Assembly: GCA_963796155.1 (NCBI GenBank)
Contig: CAWCKT010000057.1
Coordinates: 124,001-188,000, forward strand
Direction of reading: 5' to 3'
Source: AP-15 sp963796155
GTDB taxonomy: Bacteria > Pseudomonadota > Alphaproteobacteria > ATCC43930 > CGMCC-115725
DNA length: 64,000 bases
Shown: piece after piece, positions 1 to 9,069 of the stretch
Numbering within the stretch: the stretch's first letter is position 1
How the letters are laid out: every line of letters begins with the position of its first letter
Position numbers and translations under genes: made by a program
Notes under the pieces: generated by a model
What the model saw: the letters and a program-made list of their open reading frames with translations, nothing else
The model's database searches: none
Told to the model about the DNA's origin: nothing

Positions 1-2
1 CC

Positions 3-1577
3 CAGCTGCTCAACGGCTGGGGTGGGGTGACGATCGCCTACCGCCGGCGCCTTGCCGATTCGCCGAGCTACACCCTCAATCACGAGGAGGTGGCCAAGGC
101 GATGGAGGAGGGCATCCGCTTTGCCGAACTCTTGACCCCGGTTGCGGTCGAGGTCGATCGCTTCGGCCAGGCGGCGGGGTTGTGGCTGACCCGCCCTGGG
201 CCCGGGCCGGATCAGGCGCCGGAGGAGGTCGTGCTGCCGGCGCGCACGATCCTGGTCGCGGCGGGAACCCAGCCCAACACCGTGCTTGGCCGCGAGGATC
301 CGGCAAACATCGTCCTCGACGGCCGCCACTTCCGCGCGATCGACGAGGACGGCAACCCGGTGACCCCGGAGCGGGTGGCGAAGCCCAGCGCGGTGCGGGT
401 GCTGACGAGCCTGCGCCCCGACGGCCGCGCGGTCAGCTTTTTCGGCGACCTCCACCCGAGCTTCTCAGGGAACGTCGTCAAGGCGATGGGTGGCGCCACC
501 CTGGGCTATCCGGTGGTCAGCCGCATGTTGGCGCGGCTCGAGCCATCCGCACCGTTGCCGGCCGAGCTCGCCGCCCGCCTCGACGACGAATTGCGCGCGC
601 GCGTGCACGAGGTTATCCGGCTGACGCCCAAAATCGTCGAGGTGGTCATAAGGGCGCCGATGGCGGCGCGCGCCTTCCAGCCGGGCCAGTTTTACCGGCT
701 GCAGAATTACGAGAGCTTTGCCGCACGGGTCGACGGCACGACGCTGGCGATGGAGGGGCTGGCGCTGACGGGCGCCGCGGTCGACAAGGAATCGGGTCTG
801 TTGTCGACAATCGTGCTCGAGATGGGTGGCTCTTCCGATCTCTGCGCCCTCTTGAAGCCGGGCGAACCGGTGATCCTGATGGGGCCTACGGGCACGCCGA
901 CCGAGACACCGCGAGGCGAAACCGTGTTGCTCGTCGGCGGCGGGCTCGGCAATGCCGTCTTGTTCTCGATCGGCGCGCAGTCGCGCGCGCGCGGCTCGCG
1001 GGTGCTTTATGTCGCGGGCTACAAGACGATTGCGGACCGTTACCGGGTCGAAGACATCGAGCGTGCCGCCGACCAGGTCATCTGGTGCTGCGACGAGCCG
1101 CCGGGTTTTGCTCCCGGCCGACCGCACGATCTCGCCTTTATCGGCAATGTCGTGCAGGCGATCGAGGCCTACGGCTCGGGCGCGCTCGGCCCGGTCGAAA
1201 TCCCGTTGGAGTCGGTCGACCGGATCATCGCGATCGGCTCGGACGGCATGATGAACGCCGTCGCCGAGGCGCGGCGGGCGCGCCTCAAGCACCTTTTCCG
1301 GCCGGGTCACAGGGCGATCGCCTCGATCAACTCACCGATGCAGTGCATGATGAAGGAGATCTGCGCGCAGTGCCTGCAATTGCAGCGCGACCCGGTCACC
1401 GGCACCGAGACGGTGGTGTTCTCCTGCTACAATCAGGACCAGGAGATGGACCGCGTCGATTTTCCGGCGTTGCACCGCCGCCTGTCGCAAAACAGCGTCC
1501 AGGAAAAGCTCAACAAATTGTGGATCGACCGCTGCCTGCAGCACCTCGGCGAGCGCCAGACGATGGCGGCGGACTGA
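3..1577 (+). CDS. FAD/NAD-binding oxidoreductase with C-terminal Fe-S cysteines (5' end outside window)
   Basis: The frame is open to the left edge, so this is the C-terminal part of a larger protein. The first ~200 residues look like the end of a GltD-type FAD/NAD(P)-binding domain (VLVAAGTQPNT-like segment near base 250). The second half resembles the electron-transfer subunit of dihydroorotate dehydrogenase: an FAD-binding barrel, then an NAD-binding motif LLVGGGLGNAVLF near base 930-965. Cysteines in QCMMKEICAQC and a later FSCYNQ (bases about 1340-1430) could hold an iron-sulfur cluster. In this family such proteins pass electrons between NAD(P)H and a partner. The substrate is not evident. 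A GTG at 27 is only an internal codon. A downstream gene on the opposite strand may overlap its 3' end. Confidence 0.7.
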   Translation, partial: QLLNGWGGVTIAYRRRLADSPSYTLNHEEVAKAMEEGIRFAELLTPVAVEVDRFGQAAGLWLTRPGPGPDQAPEEVVLPARTILVAAGTQPNTVLGREDPANIVLDGRHFRAIDEDGNPVTPERVAKPSAVRVLTSLRPDGRAVSFFGDLHPSFSGNVVKAMGGATLGYPVVSRMLARLEPSAPLPAELAARLDDELRARVHEVIRLTPKIVEVVIRAPMAARAFQPGQFYRLQNYESFAARVDGTTLAMEGLALTGAAVDKESGLLSTIVLEMGGSSDLCALLKPGEPVILMGPTGTPTETPRGETVLLVGGGLGNAVLFSIGAQSRARGSRVLYVAGYKTIADRYRVEDIERAADQVIWCCDEPPGFAPGRPHDLAFIGNVVQAIEAYGSGALGPVEIPLESVDRIIAIGSDGMMNAVAEARRARLKHLFRPGHRAIASINSPMQCMMKEICAQCLQLQRDPVTGTETVVFSCYNQDQEMDRVDFPALHRRLSQNSVQEKLNKLWIDRCLQHLGERQTMAAD

Positions 1578-2098
1578 GCCCGCAAAACATTACGCCCTGC
1601 GGTTTTTAGCCGACCGACGTTCGCGTCGCCCCGGCTGCCGGGGCTGCCGTCGCGTGCTGCCGCCAGCCCGTCCTGGCGTGTTTTGTGGTGTTCATCTTGC
1701 TCCCGCCGGCCTGCGTCCCGCTTTTGCCGGCGGCTCTCGTGGCGTCGCGACGATGTCGCTTTCCCGTAATGGGCCGAATCGCCATGGCCCTTCGATCTGC
1801 CGGAGGCGTGCTTGGAGTATTTATGGGCGTAGGCGTGCTTGCCGTGCCGCCCCGGTTCACTCTCGGACGGATAGGCTGGCCCGACCTCCGGTGCGGCAGC
1901 CACGTCCTCGCTGGTGAACGGGACCGGGTGGTCGACCCGAGCGGATTCGGGGACGGCCTCGTTGGTAAAGTAAGACGGGGTGTCGCTCGGCGCACTGAAA
2001 TTCTTGGTGCCATCGGCCGGCATGTCCGCGGCAACCGCCGGGAAGCTCGCCAACGCAAAGGCAGCGATGACGAACACGATCGTCAGTTTGATCTGCAT
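1433..2098 (-). CDS. Small exported His/Arg/Ser-rich hypothetical protein
   Basis: The first ~24 residues form a clear Sec signal peptide (hydrophobic IVFVIAAFALASF then AVAADMPADG), preceded by a GGGGGGA-rich ribosome site. The mature part is low complexity, with His-, Lys- and Ser-rich stretches such as HGKHAYAHKYSKHASGRSKG, and matches no family I recognise. The frame runs about 145 bases into the 3' end of the convergent oxidoreductase gene and its last ~50 residues look like out-of-frame translation. The true stop may therefore have been lost by an indel. The 5' part is credible; the 3' end is uncertain. It could be a periplasmic metal-binding or stress protein, but this is only inference from composition. 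Confidence 0.5.
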   Translation of the reverse strand: MQIKLTIVFVIAAFALASFPAVAADMPADGTKNFSAPSDTPSYFTNEAVPESARVDHPVPFTSEDVAAAPEVGPAYPSESEPGRHGKHAYAHKYSKHASGRSKGHGDSAHYGKATSSRRHESRRQKRDAGRREQDEHHKTRQDGLAAARDGSPGSRGDANVGRLKTAGRNVLRAQSAAIVWRSPRCCRQRSIHNLLSFSWTLFCDRRRCNAGKSTRSISWS

Positions 2099-2187
2099 GA
2101 TTTTCCCCCCACTGCCGTCTCCATAGCGGAGACGGACGCGAAAGGGGAGTGTAAAATTTTAGCGGGTTCGCCGCGCCAGCCGCCGTT

Positions 2188-2589
2188 TCAGCGCTTGCCG
2201 ACGCCGATCTGCGCAACCGCGTTGATCTCCACCTTCAGCGCGGGGTGGGCGAGGGCGGCCACCTGCACCAGGGTCGAGGTCGGGAAATTGCCGGTGAAAA
2301 ATTCCCGCCGGGCCTGCCAGACTTTTTCGCGCTGGGTGATGTCGGTGACGAAGATCGTCACCTTGACGACATCGGCCATGCTGCCGCCGGCCGCCTCGAC
2401 GAGATGGCGGATCTTGCCGAAGATCTCCTTCGCCTGCGCGTATTCATCGCCCGCCGCACCGCTCTGGCCGGCCACCCGCGCGGTCATCCCGGCGACATAA
2501 GCGACGCCGTCGGCGACCAGACAGTTCGACCAGGTGCCGGGCTCGGGCTCGGGGACCTCGGGGGTGGTGGCGCGAACGATGCTGCTCAT
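2188..2589 (-). CDS. RidA/YjgF family protein
   Basis: A 133-residue protein of the RidA (YjgF/YER057c/UK114) family, whose best-known members deaminate reactive enamine/imine intermediates from PLP enzymes. Family features visible are the central segment VAYVAGMTA, the helix AQAKEIFGKIRHLVEAAGGS followed by DVVKVTIFVTD, and the C-terminal strand pair LVQVAALAHPALKVEINAVA. Arg and Glu positions that bind carboxylates in canonical RidA are not all clearly kept (the usual R before VEV is replaced by LVQVAA), so it may be a divergent subfamily. A strong AGGAGG site precedes the ATG. It is divergent from the amidase that follows. Confidence 0.85.
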   Translation of the reverse strand: MSSIVRATTPEVPEPEPGTWSNCLVADGVAYVAGMTARVAGQSGAAGDEYAQAKEIFGKIRHLVEAAGGSMADVVKVTIFVTDITQREKVWQARREFFTGNFPTSTLVQVAALAHPALKVEINAVAQIGVGKR

Positions 2590-2704
2590 CGGTTTGCCTC
2601 CTCTTGCGGAGTGTCGAGCTTAGCCTCCCGCGAGACCAGTTTCCATCGCCCGCAACGCACACCCGCGGTAGGCTGAGCTGGACGAGCCAAACGGGGGCGG
2701 GGTC

Positions 2705-5047
2705 ATGGCAGGTGAGGGCGAGCCGTTTCGTCTCGAAGAGGCGACGATCGACGAATTGCACCGGGCGATCAAGGCGGGGCAGACGACCTGCGTCGCGGTG
2801 GTTCGGCACTATATCGAGCGCGCGCGGGCCTATAACGGGGTCGCGAGCGTGCTCGTCACCAAAGACGGCGCTGCGGTCGCCGAGGCGCCGGGTGCCGTGC
2901 GCGCGATGGCGCCGCTGCGCTTCCCGACCGAGAGCGTCGAGGCCTCGACGATCCTGCCCGACCTCGACAAGTACCGGGGGCCGCCGCTCGAATTCGGGCG
3001 CATGGAGCCAACCGCTTCCGACCCGTCCATGCAGCAGCAATTTGGGATGATCGCGGGCAAGCCCGATGCCGGACAGCTCAACGCGCTCGCCACGCTCAAC
3101 ATCCGCGGCGAGCGATCCGTGACCTGCCGCGGCGAGTTCGACCGGCACCCCTCCGCGGGTCCGTTGCCGCCCGGCGCGCCGCCGGTCTGCGAGGAATTCC
3201 GCAGGCTGCCCGACGCGCTCGAACGCGCCGCCGAGCTCGACGCCGCCTATGGGCGCAATCCCGATCTCGCAAAGCTGCCGATGTACGGCGTCGTCTTCAG
3301 TTTCAAGGATCCGTTCGACACCAAGGATATGCGCACGACCGCCGGCGCCGACGCGGCCTATGACATCGATTTCCCGGCGCGCGACCACGTGCTCGTCGAG
3401 CAGTTGCGCAACAAGGGTGCCATCATCTTCGCCAAAGCCGTCTGCACCGAGTACAACGGCCGGGCCGGCGATCCGGGCGGCCGGCACAAGCCCGACAAGG
3501 TCTTGCCGTCGGTGCTGGGCTACCAGCGCTCGAGCTGGGCCGGCAACCCGGCCAACCCGTACGACACGGCGCGCGCCGCCTCATTGGGTTCGAGCTCGGG
3601 CTCTGGTGTGTCGGTCAGCGCCAACCTCGTCATGTGCAGCCTCGGCGAGGAGACGCGCGCCTCGACCCGCGGTCCGGCCAACCACAATGCGGTGGCCCTG
3701 ATCCTGCCGCACAAGTCGCTGATCGGCTTCAACGGCGGCGCCATCGGCGCCGACATCTATTGCGACCGCGCCGGCATCCTGGCGCGCACGATCGCCGACG
3801 CCGCCAAGGTTCTCGATGCGCTGAAGGACCCGGAGACGGGGTATTACGACCCGCGCGACCCCTACACCACAGTGCCGCGCTCGTCGGTATTGAACACACC
3901 CTATGCGAGTCACGCTAAAATGTCGGGGGCGCCGGGTTCGCTCAAGGGAACCCGCATCGGGGTCATTCGTGAGTCGATGCTGGTCCGGCCTGGCGAGCAG
4001 GCGACCGTGCCGATCTGCACGGCCGCCGCCGCGGAGATCAAGGCGATCCTCTGCGAAAGGCTCGGCGCTACCTTGGTCGAATCCTGCGATCCACTTTGGA
4101 AACGCGATCGCGACATCGAAGCAATGAACCCCGATTTCCGGCAGGCGCTCGCGCGGCTGGTGCCGGTCTTCATGCCCGACCTGCTGTTCCGGCTGGGCCC
4201 GAACAGGGAGCCGCTCTTCAAGGAGTTCGCCGCGGCGATCCGGCCTACCGAGTTTCTATCCGGCAAAGTCTTCGGCACCGGCACGATGACGCCGATCGAC
4301 TATTGCGTCGAACTTGCCGAGGGCCGGATAGCGCCGCCCGCCAACCTCGACATCGCCACGATCCAGGAGCAGGAGCTGGCGATGATGTTCCGCTTCCATG
4401 TCAACCAATACCTGTCGCGCCGTTCCGCCGATTGGCGGGCGCGTGGCTTCACCGAAACGTTGGTCGATTTCGCGAGCCTCAATGCACGCTCGAAATTCTG
4501 GGGTGACGACGGCCGCGCCGGCTTCAAGAACTGGGAAGAGGTCACCGACCCGCGCAACCCGCTCGGCGGCCGCCAGGGTGTCGACGAGCGCATCATGCTG
4601 CGCGAACTGCTGCGCCGGGTCGACATGATGGTGATGCTGGAGAACCGCCTCGACGCGCTGGTCCGCCTGCACACGCCCTTGCCGCCGGCCAAGATCGGCG
4701 GCGCCTCCGACCCACTCGGCGGGCGCAACAACCTGCGCCTCGAATCGTTCTACGGTCCCAACGCCGGTCTGACCGAAGTGCTGATCCCGGCGGGCTATGT
4801 GACCACCGTCTACGACCCGGTCTTCACGCTGAGCCCCGATGGCACGCGCTACGTCTCGGTCCCCTCCGACACGCCCACTACGCTGCCGCCGCCCGGTCTC
4901 CCCTTCTCCCTCGTCTTCCGCGCCGAGCCCGGCAGAGAAGACGTCCTGCTCCGGATCGCCGCCGCCTATGAAGCCGCCTCAAAGCGCCGGGTACCGCCAC
5001 CCGCCTTCGGCCCGCTGTCCTCGGAATTGCGCGAGGCAGCGCGCTGA
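2705..5047 (+). CDS. Amidase-signature family hydrolase (large, 780 aa)
   Basis: Member of the amidase signature superfamily (GatA-like hydrolases acting on C-N bonds). The expected Ser-cisSer-Lys triad can be traced: Lys201 in FSFKDPFDTKDM, a serine in LGSSSGSGVS (about 295-300) and the nucleophile Ser320 in EETRASTRGPA. The glycine-rich signature differs from the usual GSSGGS...GTDTGGSIR, so the substrate range may be unusual. At 780 residues it is far longer than typical 450-550-residue amidases; extra sequence lies in the first 180 residues and at the C-terminus. ATG 2705 follows a G-rich ribosome site. A small Tat-type NTF2-like gene lies 44 bases downstream in the same direction. Substrate unknown. 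Confidence 0.8.
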   Translation: MAGEGEPFRLEEATIDELHRAIKAGQTTCVAVVRHYIERARAYNGVASVLVTKDGAAVAEAPGAVRAMAPLRFPTESVEASTILPDLDKYRGPPLEFGRMEPTASDPSMQQQFGMIAGKPDAGQLNALATLNIRGERSVTCRGEFDRHPSAGPLPPGAPPVCEEFRRLPDALERAAELDAAYGRNPDLAKLPMYGVVFSFKDPFDTKDMRTTAGADAAYDIDFPARDHVLVEQLRNKGAIIFAKAVCTEYNGRAGDPGGRHKPDKVLPSVLGYQRSSWAGNPANPYDTARAASLGSSSGSGVSVSANLVMCSLGEETRASTRGPANHNAVALILPHKSLIGFNGGAIGADIYCDRAGILARTIADAAKVLDALKDPETGYYDPRDPYTTVPRSSVLNTPYASHAKMSGAPGSLKGTRIGVIRESMLVRPGEQATVPICTAAAAEIKAILCERLGATLVESCDPLWKRDRDIEAMNPDFRQALARLVPVFMPDLLFRLGPNREPLFKEFAAAIRPTEFLSGKVFGTGTMTPIDYCVELAEGRIAPPANLDIATIQEQELAMMFRFHVNQYLSRRSADWRARGFTETLVDFASLNARSKFWGDDGRAGFKNWEEVTDPRNPLGGRQGVDERIMLRELLRRVDMMVMLENRLDALVRLHTPLPPAKIGGASDPLGGRNNLRLESFYGPNAGLTEVLIPAGYVTTVYDPVFTLSPDGTRYVSVPSDTPTTLPPPGLPFSLVFRAEPGREDVLLRIAAAYEAASKRRVPPPAFGPLSSELREAAR

Positions 5048-5091
5048 TCGAATATATCGCCGACCACTCATCGATATCCCGGGAGGAAGCC

Positions 5092-5550
5092 ATGGAAATG
5101 ACCCGCCGACAGTTCGCTGCCGCCGGCGCTCTTGCGCTCGGTGCGGCGAGCCTTATGCAGAGCGACCCCGCTTGTGCGGAATCCGCGGAGGAGGCCGCTG
5201 TCGATAAGGCAGTCGACGCACTTAGAAAGGCTTTGATGGAGAAGGACAAGACCCGGTTGGAACAGCTTGCGGCCGACCAGCTCAGCTACGGCCACTCCAG
5301 CGGCAAGGTGCAGACAAAAGCTGAGTTCGTCGATGGGGTTATGACGAGCAAGGCGACTGTCAAGTCCCTCACCTTTCCCGAGCTCAGCATTGCGGTTGTC
5401 GGGAATGCGGCGATCGCCCGCCATCTCTACGAGTCCGAAATGGAGACAGACGGCAAGCCGACCAATGTCAAGATCGGTGCGCTCCAGGTCTGGCAAAAGC
5501 AGGACGGCAATTGGAAATTGCTGGCGCGGCAGGGGTTCAAGCTTGCCTAA
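5092..5550 (+). CDS. NTF2-like (DUF4440-type) exported protein
   Basis: A 152-residue protein beginning with a twin-arginine-like signal (MTRRQFAAAGALALGAASL), suggesting export, followed by a SnoaL/NTF2-like alpha+beta domain: helix VDALRKALMEKDKTRLEQLA, strand DQLSYGHSSGKV, and a final strand GALQVWQKQDGNWKLLARQG typical of DUF4440. Such folds act as small-ligand binding or unknown-function enzymes. It follows the large amidase in the same direction and may share its transcript. Its stop codon overlaps the stop of the convergent LLM oxidoreductase gene (CTAA, 5547-5550). Function cannot be deduced further. Confidence 0.8.
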   Translation: MEMTRRQFAAAGALALGAASLMQSDPACAESAEEAAVDKAVDALRKALMEKDKTRLEQLAADQLSYGHSSGKVQTKAEFVDGVMTSKATVKSLTFPELSIAVVGNAAIARHLYESEMETDGKPTNVKIGALQVWQKQDGNWKLLARQGFKLA

Positions 5551-6557
5551 CTGGGATCGTCGGCTCGCGGAACGCAAGCTCGGATCACGGCCTCGAACCT
5601 GGCCTTGGCGCCGGGGCCGCGGGCAAACAGGCTGAGGATCGGCAAATCGACGCCTGAGCGCCGGTAGGCCTCGATGCGTTCGCGGCATTGTTCCGCAGTC
5701 CCGGCGACGCTGGTGGCGTCGATCAGCGCGTCGCTGACCGCGCGCTCGGCCGCTTGCCGGTCGCCGTGTGACCACGCCGCTGCAATAGCGGTCGCTTCGT
5801 CGCGAAAGCCGTGCTCGGCCATCATGCGATTGTAGCGGGGAAAGAAGCCAGCATAGAAGGCGAGCCCCGGCCGCAGCACATCGAGCGCCTCCTGGCGGAT
5901 GACGCCGACGGCGGTCGGCAACAGCGAGCTGACGACGATCGTACTCGGGTCGCGGCCCGCCCGCTTGGCACCTTCGGCGAACCGCTCCCGGACCTGCGGC
6001 GCGGTGGTGAGGGTACTCCGCGTCAGTATGATGCCGTCGGCGATCTCGCCGCACAGGGCCGTCATCTTTGGGAAGACCGCCGAGAGATAGATCGGGATCG
6101 CCGGGCGCAACGGGGTGAACCAGAGGTCGAAGCCCTCGATACGGACGGTTTCGCCCTGATAGCTGACCCGGCTATCGCGTAATAGCGCGCGGATGACGGC
6201 GACACTCTCGCGAACCCGCGTCAGCGGCTTGCCGTATGGCACGCCGTGCTCCGGCTCGACCTGGACCTTATGGCTCGATCCGACCCCGAGGATGAAACGC
6301 CCGCCAGAGATCGCGTCGACCGTCGCCGCGGCCATCGCGATCGTCGGCGCCGTGCGAACGAAGACGCTCGTGATACTGGTCCCCAGCAGAATTTTCGAAG
6401 TCTGCGCGGCGCAGGCCGACAGCACGGCGAACTGGTCACCGCCATGCCCCTCGGCGACCCAAGCCAACTCGTAGCCGAGCATTTCGGCGAGCTTGACGCA
6501 GTCGACGATCTCGGCAGGGTTGGCGCCGCCGGAGAACGCGATACCGAGCCTGTCCAT
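5547..6557 (-). CDS. LLM class (luciferase-like) flavin-dependent oxidoreductase
   Basis: A 336-residue TIM-barrel protein of the luciferase-like monooxygenase family. The start MDRLGIAFSGG is set by a strong GGAGGAG site directly upstream; the frame extends further 5' but those codons are not conserved-looking. Typical motifs are present: the N-terminal strand with LGYELAWVAEGHGGDQF, the SGGRFILGVG segment, and the later IADGIILTRSTL loop. The family uses FMNH2 or F420H2. Nothing here proves F420 use, and no F420-synthesis genes are in the window. It overlaps the NTF2-like gene by four bases at the stop codons and is divergent from the CoA transferase at 6607. Confidence 0.85.
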   Translation of the reverse strand: MDRLGIAFSGGANPAEIVDCVKLAEMLGYELAWVAEGHGGDQFAVLSACAAQTSKILLGTSITSVFVRTAPTIAMAAATVDAISGGRFILGVGSSHKVQVEPEHGVPYGKPLTRVRESVAVIRALLRDSRVSYQGETVRIEGFDLWFTPLRPAIPIYLSAVFPKMTALCGEIADGIILTRSTLTTAPQVRERFAEGAKRAGRDPSTIVVSSLLPTAVGVIRQEALDVLRPGLAFYAGFFPRYNRMMAEHGFRDEATAIAAAWSHGDRQAAERAVSDALIDATSVAGTAEQCRERIEAYRRSGVDLPILSLFARGPGAKARFEAVIRACVPRADDPS

Positions 6558-6606
6558 GTTTCTCCTCCCGCGATTGACGGATATGTTGCACCCTGCTTGA
6601 TGCGCG

Positions 6607-8778
6607 GTGTCAGAAATGTCGTTGCTGGCAGGGTTCCGGGTGGTGCAGATCGGCGACGGCTTGGCCGCGGCCGTGTGCGGGCGTTTCTTTGCCGATGTCG
6701 GCGCCGATGTCGCCTGCTCCGACCCCGACAACTCGACCCCGCTCGCCGGTTATCTCAACCATGGCAAGAGCATTGTCGCCGGCGACCCGGTGGCGGCGCT
6801 CGCGGCAGCCGACTTGATCGTCTGCGAAGGCCGGCCCGATGATCTTCCCGCTCGAGGATATGATGCCGCCGATCTGCGCCGGCTCAATCCAAAGGCGGCA
6901 CTCGTCTTCATCTCTCCGTTCGGACAGACCGGACCGCAGGCGAACGACCCGGCGACCGATCTGACCTTGTTCTTCGCCAGCGGCATGGCTCGTCTGCTGA
7001 CTGGCCAGGTGAATGATCTCGCCGAACCGCCAATGCGCCCGGTCGGCGAGCAATCCGCCTTCATCGGCGGGCTTGCCGCCGCCTGCGCCGGAATGCATGC
7101 CGCATTGATAGCCGAGCCCGGCGCCGTCATCGACGTCTCGATTCAGGAAGCTTTGGCAACGATGGCGATCGGCGAGCTGGCGCGCGCCGGGCTCGGCAGG
7201 AAAATCTGGTCGCGTCGGCGGCTGAGCGACGGCAACGGCGCCACCGTCACGATCCTTCCTGCCCGCGACGGCTACGCAGCGATCTCGCCGCGCGAGGACC
7301 GCCAGTGGGCGTCGTGGCTCGAGGTGATGGGCTCGCCCGATTGGGCGGCTGATCCGCGGTTCACGACCAAGGCCGACCGGGTCGCCAACTGGGATGCGCT
7401 CCACGCCGTGATGTCGGCATGGAGCCTGCAGTATGACAAGCAATGGATCGCGGACCAAGCCCAGGCTGCGCATGTGCCGAGCTTTCCGCTGCGCGAACCG
7501 GCGGAACAGCTGGCCTCACCCCAGCTCGCGCATCGCAACTTCTGGCGGCCATTGGACATCGCCGGCCGAACCATCCAGGCGCCGGGGCCGCCCTTCGGGC
7601 TGCGGATCACGCATGCCGGCCGTAAGGAACGCTCCGCCTCCGGACCGATGCCGCTCTCCGGCATTCGCGTCCTGGATTTCAGCTGGGTCATCGCCGGCCC
7701 GACTGCCACGCGCTATCTCGCCGCGATGGGCGCCGAGGTCATCAAGATCGAGGCGCCCGGCCGCGGCGACCCCGGCCGTGCCTCCGAACTGCATACGGTG
7801 CTCGGCCAAGCCAAGCGCAGCGTCGTCCTCGACTTGAAGCGGGAGGAGGCCGTCGCCGTGGCGCAGGCGCTGGCCGCCAAATCCGACGTGCTGATCGAGA
7901 ACTTCGCCACCGGGGTCATGGAGCGGCTGCGGCTCGGCGCGGAAGAGCTGCGCGCACTCAACCCCGATCTGATCTATGTGTCGGCATCCGGCCTCGGGCG
8001 CAACGGGCCGGAGGCGCATGCCGTCGCCTACGGCACCCTGTTGCAATGCTATGCCGGGTTCGCCGGGCTCAACTGCCATCCCGATGTGGCGCCGCGGATC
8101 GGCTTTGCTTGGCTCGACCCGATGTGCGGCCTGATGCTCGCGTTCATCGTCGCCGCCGGGCTGTGGCATCGGCAACGGACGGGCGAGGTGGCACGGGTCG
8201 ATTTCTCAATGATCGAGGCGATGCTGTGGACGATGGCCGAGCCGTTGCTGGCGACGCAGCTCGGCGCCCCGCCGCAGCCGCAAGGGAACCGTTCCGACCT
8301 GTACATCCCGCACGGCGCCTATCGTTGCGCTGGCGAAGACGATTGGCTCAGTATTGCCGTTACGCGCGACGAAGAGTGGCACCGACTATGCCGCATCGCC
8401 CCCACCTTGTCCGCGATGACCGGCATGGGGTTTAGCGAGCGCACCGAACAGCCAGCCAAGATTGATGATGCGCTCGCCTGTTGGGCGCTCCCCGGAGCCG
8501 CCAAATCCGCGGCAGCGGAATTGCTGCGCGCCGGCATCCCCTCAGCGGCGCTCGCTACTTCGCGCGACCTGGTCGATAGCGATCATCTGCGGGAGCGAGC
8601 GTTCTGGGATGCGCATGGCGCTGGTGTCCTCCCCGGCTTGCCATGGCATGCCAGCTTCGGCCGGAGCTCCGGCGCTGCACCGGAGCTCGGCGCCGACACC
8701 GACGCAGTGTTGCACGAAGTGCTCGACCTTTCACACAACGAAATCGCCGCGCTGCGCAATTCAGGGGCGTTCGGCTAA
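6607..8778 (+). CDS. Tandem-domain family III CoA transferase (CaiB/BaiF)
   Basis: A 723-residue protein made of two CaiB/BaiF CoA-transferase units, twice the usual ~400 residues. The first unit opens with LLAGFRVVQIGDG and has a VIDVSIQEAL segment. The second unit begins near residue 348 with GIRVLDFSWVIAGPTATRYL and has AEVIKIEAPGRGDPGR and ARVDFSMIEAML, where family III enzymes carry the aspartate that forms the acyl anhydride intermediate. Both units keep an Asp at this position, so neither is obviously dead, although the first is more divergent. The enzyme moves CoA between carboxylic acids. Start may be GTG 6607 or ATG 6616. Nearby hydratase and LLM genes suggest a degradation pathway. 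Confidence 0.87.
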   Translation: MSEMSLLAGFRVVQIGDGLAAAVCGRFFADVGADVACSDPDNSTPLAGYLNHGKSIVAGDPVAALAAADLIVCEGRPDDLPARGYDAADLRRLNPKAALVFISPFGQTGPQANDPATDLTLFFASGMARLLTGQVNDLAEPPMRPVGEQSAFIGGLAAACAGMHAALIAEPGAVIDVSIQEALATMAIGELARAGLGRKIWSRRRLSDGNGATVTILPARDGYAAISPREDRQWASWLEVMGSPDWAADPRFTTKADRVANWDALHAVMSAWSLQYDKQWIADQAQAAHVPSFPLREPAEQLASPQLAHRNFWRPLDIAGRTIQAPGPPFGLRITHAGRKERSASGPMPLSGIRVLDFSWVIAGPTATRYLAAMGAEVIKIEAPGRGDPGRASELHTVLGQAKRSVVLDLKREEAVAVAQALAAKSDVLIENFATGVMERLRLGAEELRALNPDLIYVSASGLGRNGPEAHAVAYGTLLQCYAGFAGLNCHPDVAPRIGFAWLDPMCGLMLAFIVAAGLWHRQRTGEVARVDFSMIEAMLWTMAEPLLATQLGAPPQPQGNRSDLYIPHGAYRCAGEDDWLSIAVTRDEEWHRLCRIAPTLSAMTGMGFSERTEQPAKIDDALACWALPGAAKSAAAELLRAGIPSAALATSRDLVDSDHLRERAFWDAHGAGVLPGLPWHASFGRSSGAAPELGADTDAVLHEVLDLSHNEIAALRNSGAFG

Positions 8779-8780
8779 CG

Positions 8781-8900
8781 CTATTCGATCACCTCGTCGG
8801 CGAGGTCGAGCATGCTCGGCGGAACGGCAAGGCCGAGCGCCTTGGCGGTCTTGAGATAAATGACCAGAAAGTATTTCGTCGGGTTCTGAACCGGGAGATC
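8781..8900 (-). pseudogene. C-terminal remnant of an ABC substrate-binding protein (PF04392-like)
   Basis: Reading the minus strand back from the TAG at 8781-8783 gives about 39 codons ending in LKTAKALGLAVPPSMLDLADEVIE. This closely matches, from memory, the conserved C-terminus of PF04392-type ABC transporter substrate-binding proteins common in Bradyrhizobium relatives (PTKFELVINLKTAKALGL...). No start or upstream domain is present. The fragment is joined out of frame to the beginning of a different gene (8896-8961), so this is a relic left by a deletion. Confidence 0.55.
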
Positions 8901-8961
8901 GGTCGTCCTCCCAGCGCAGGAACTCTGCTACCGTCATCCGTTTGGATGCGGCTTCGCCCAT
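8896..8961 (-). pseudogene. N-terminal remnant of a Uma2 (DUF820) family gene
   Basis: An ATG at 8961 with an AGGAGGTC ribosome site begins MGEAASKRMTVAEFLRWEDD, which resembles the start of Uma2-family putative endonucleases (MTVAEFLAWE-type). After about 22 codons the similarity ends and the sequence runs out of frame into the tail of an ABC substrate-binding protein. The Uma2 catalytic core is absent, so this is a truncated relic with an intact translation start. Confidence 0.45.
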
Positions 8962-9069
8962 GCGAGACCTCCTGACCCAAATCTAGCGCGGGCCGCCGGC
9001 ATCGTCACCTGACTCTCCGCTCCGCGGATCACGCTCAGGGGCACTCGTGACGGCACACGGAGAGAGCGC

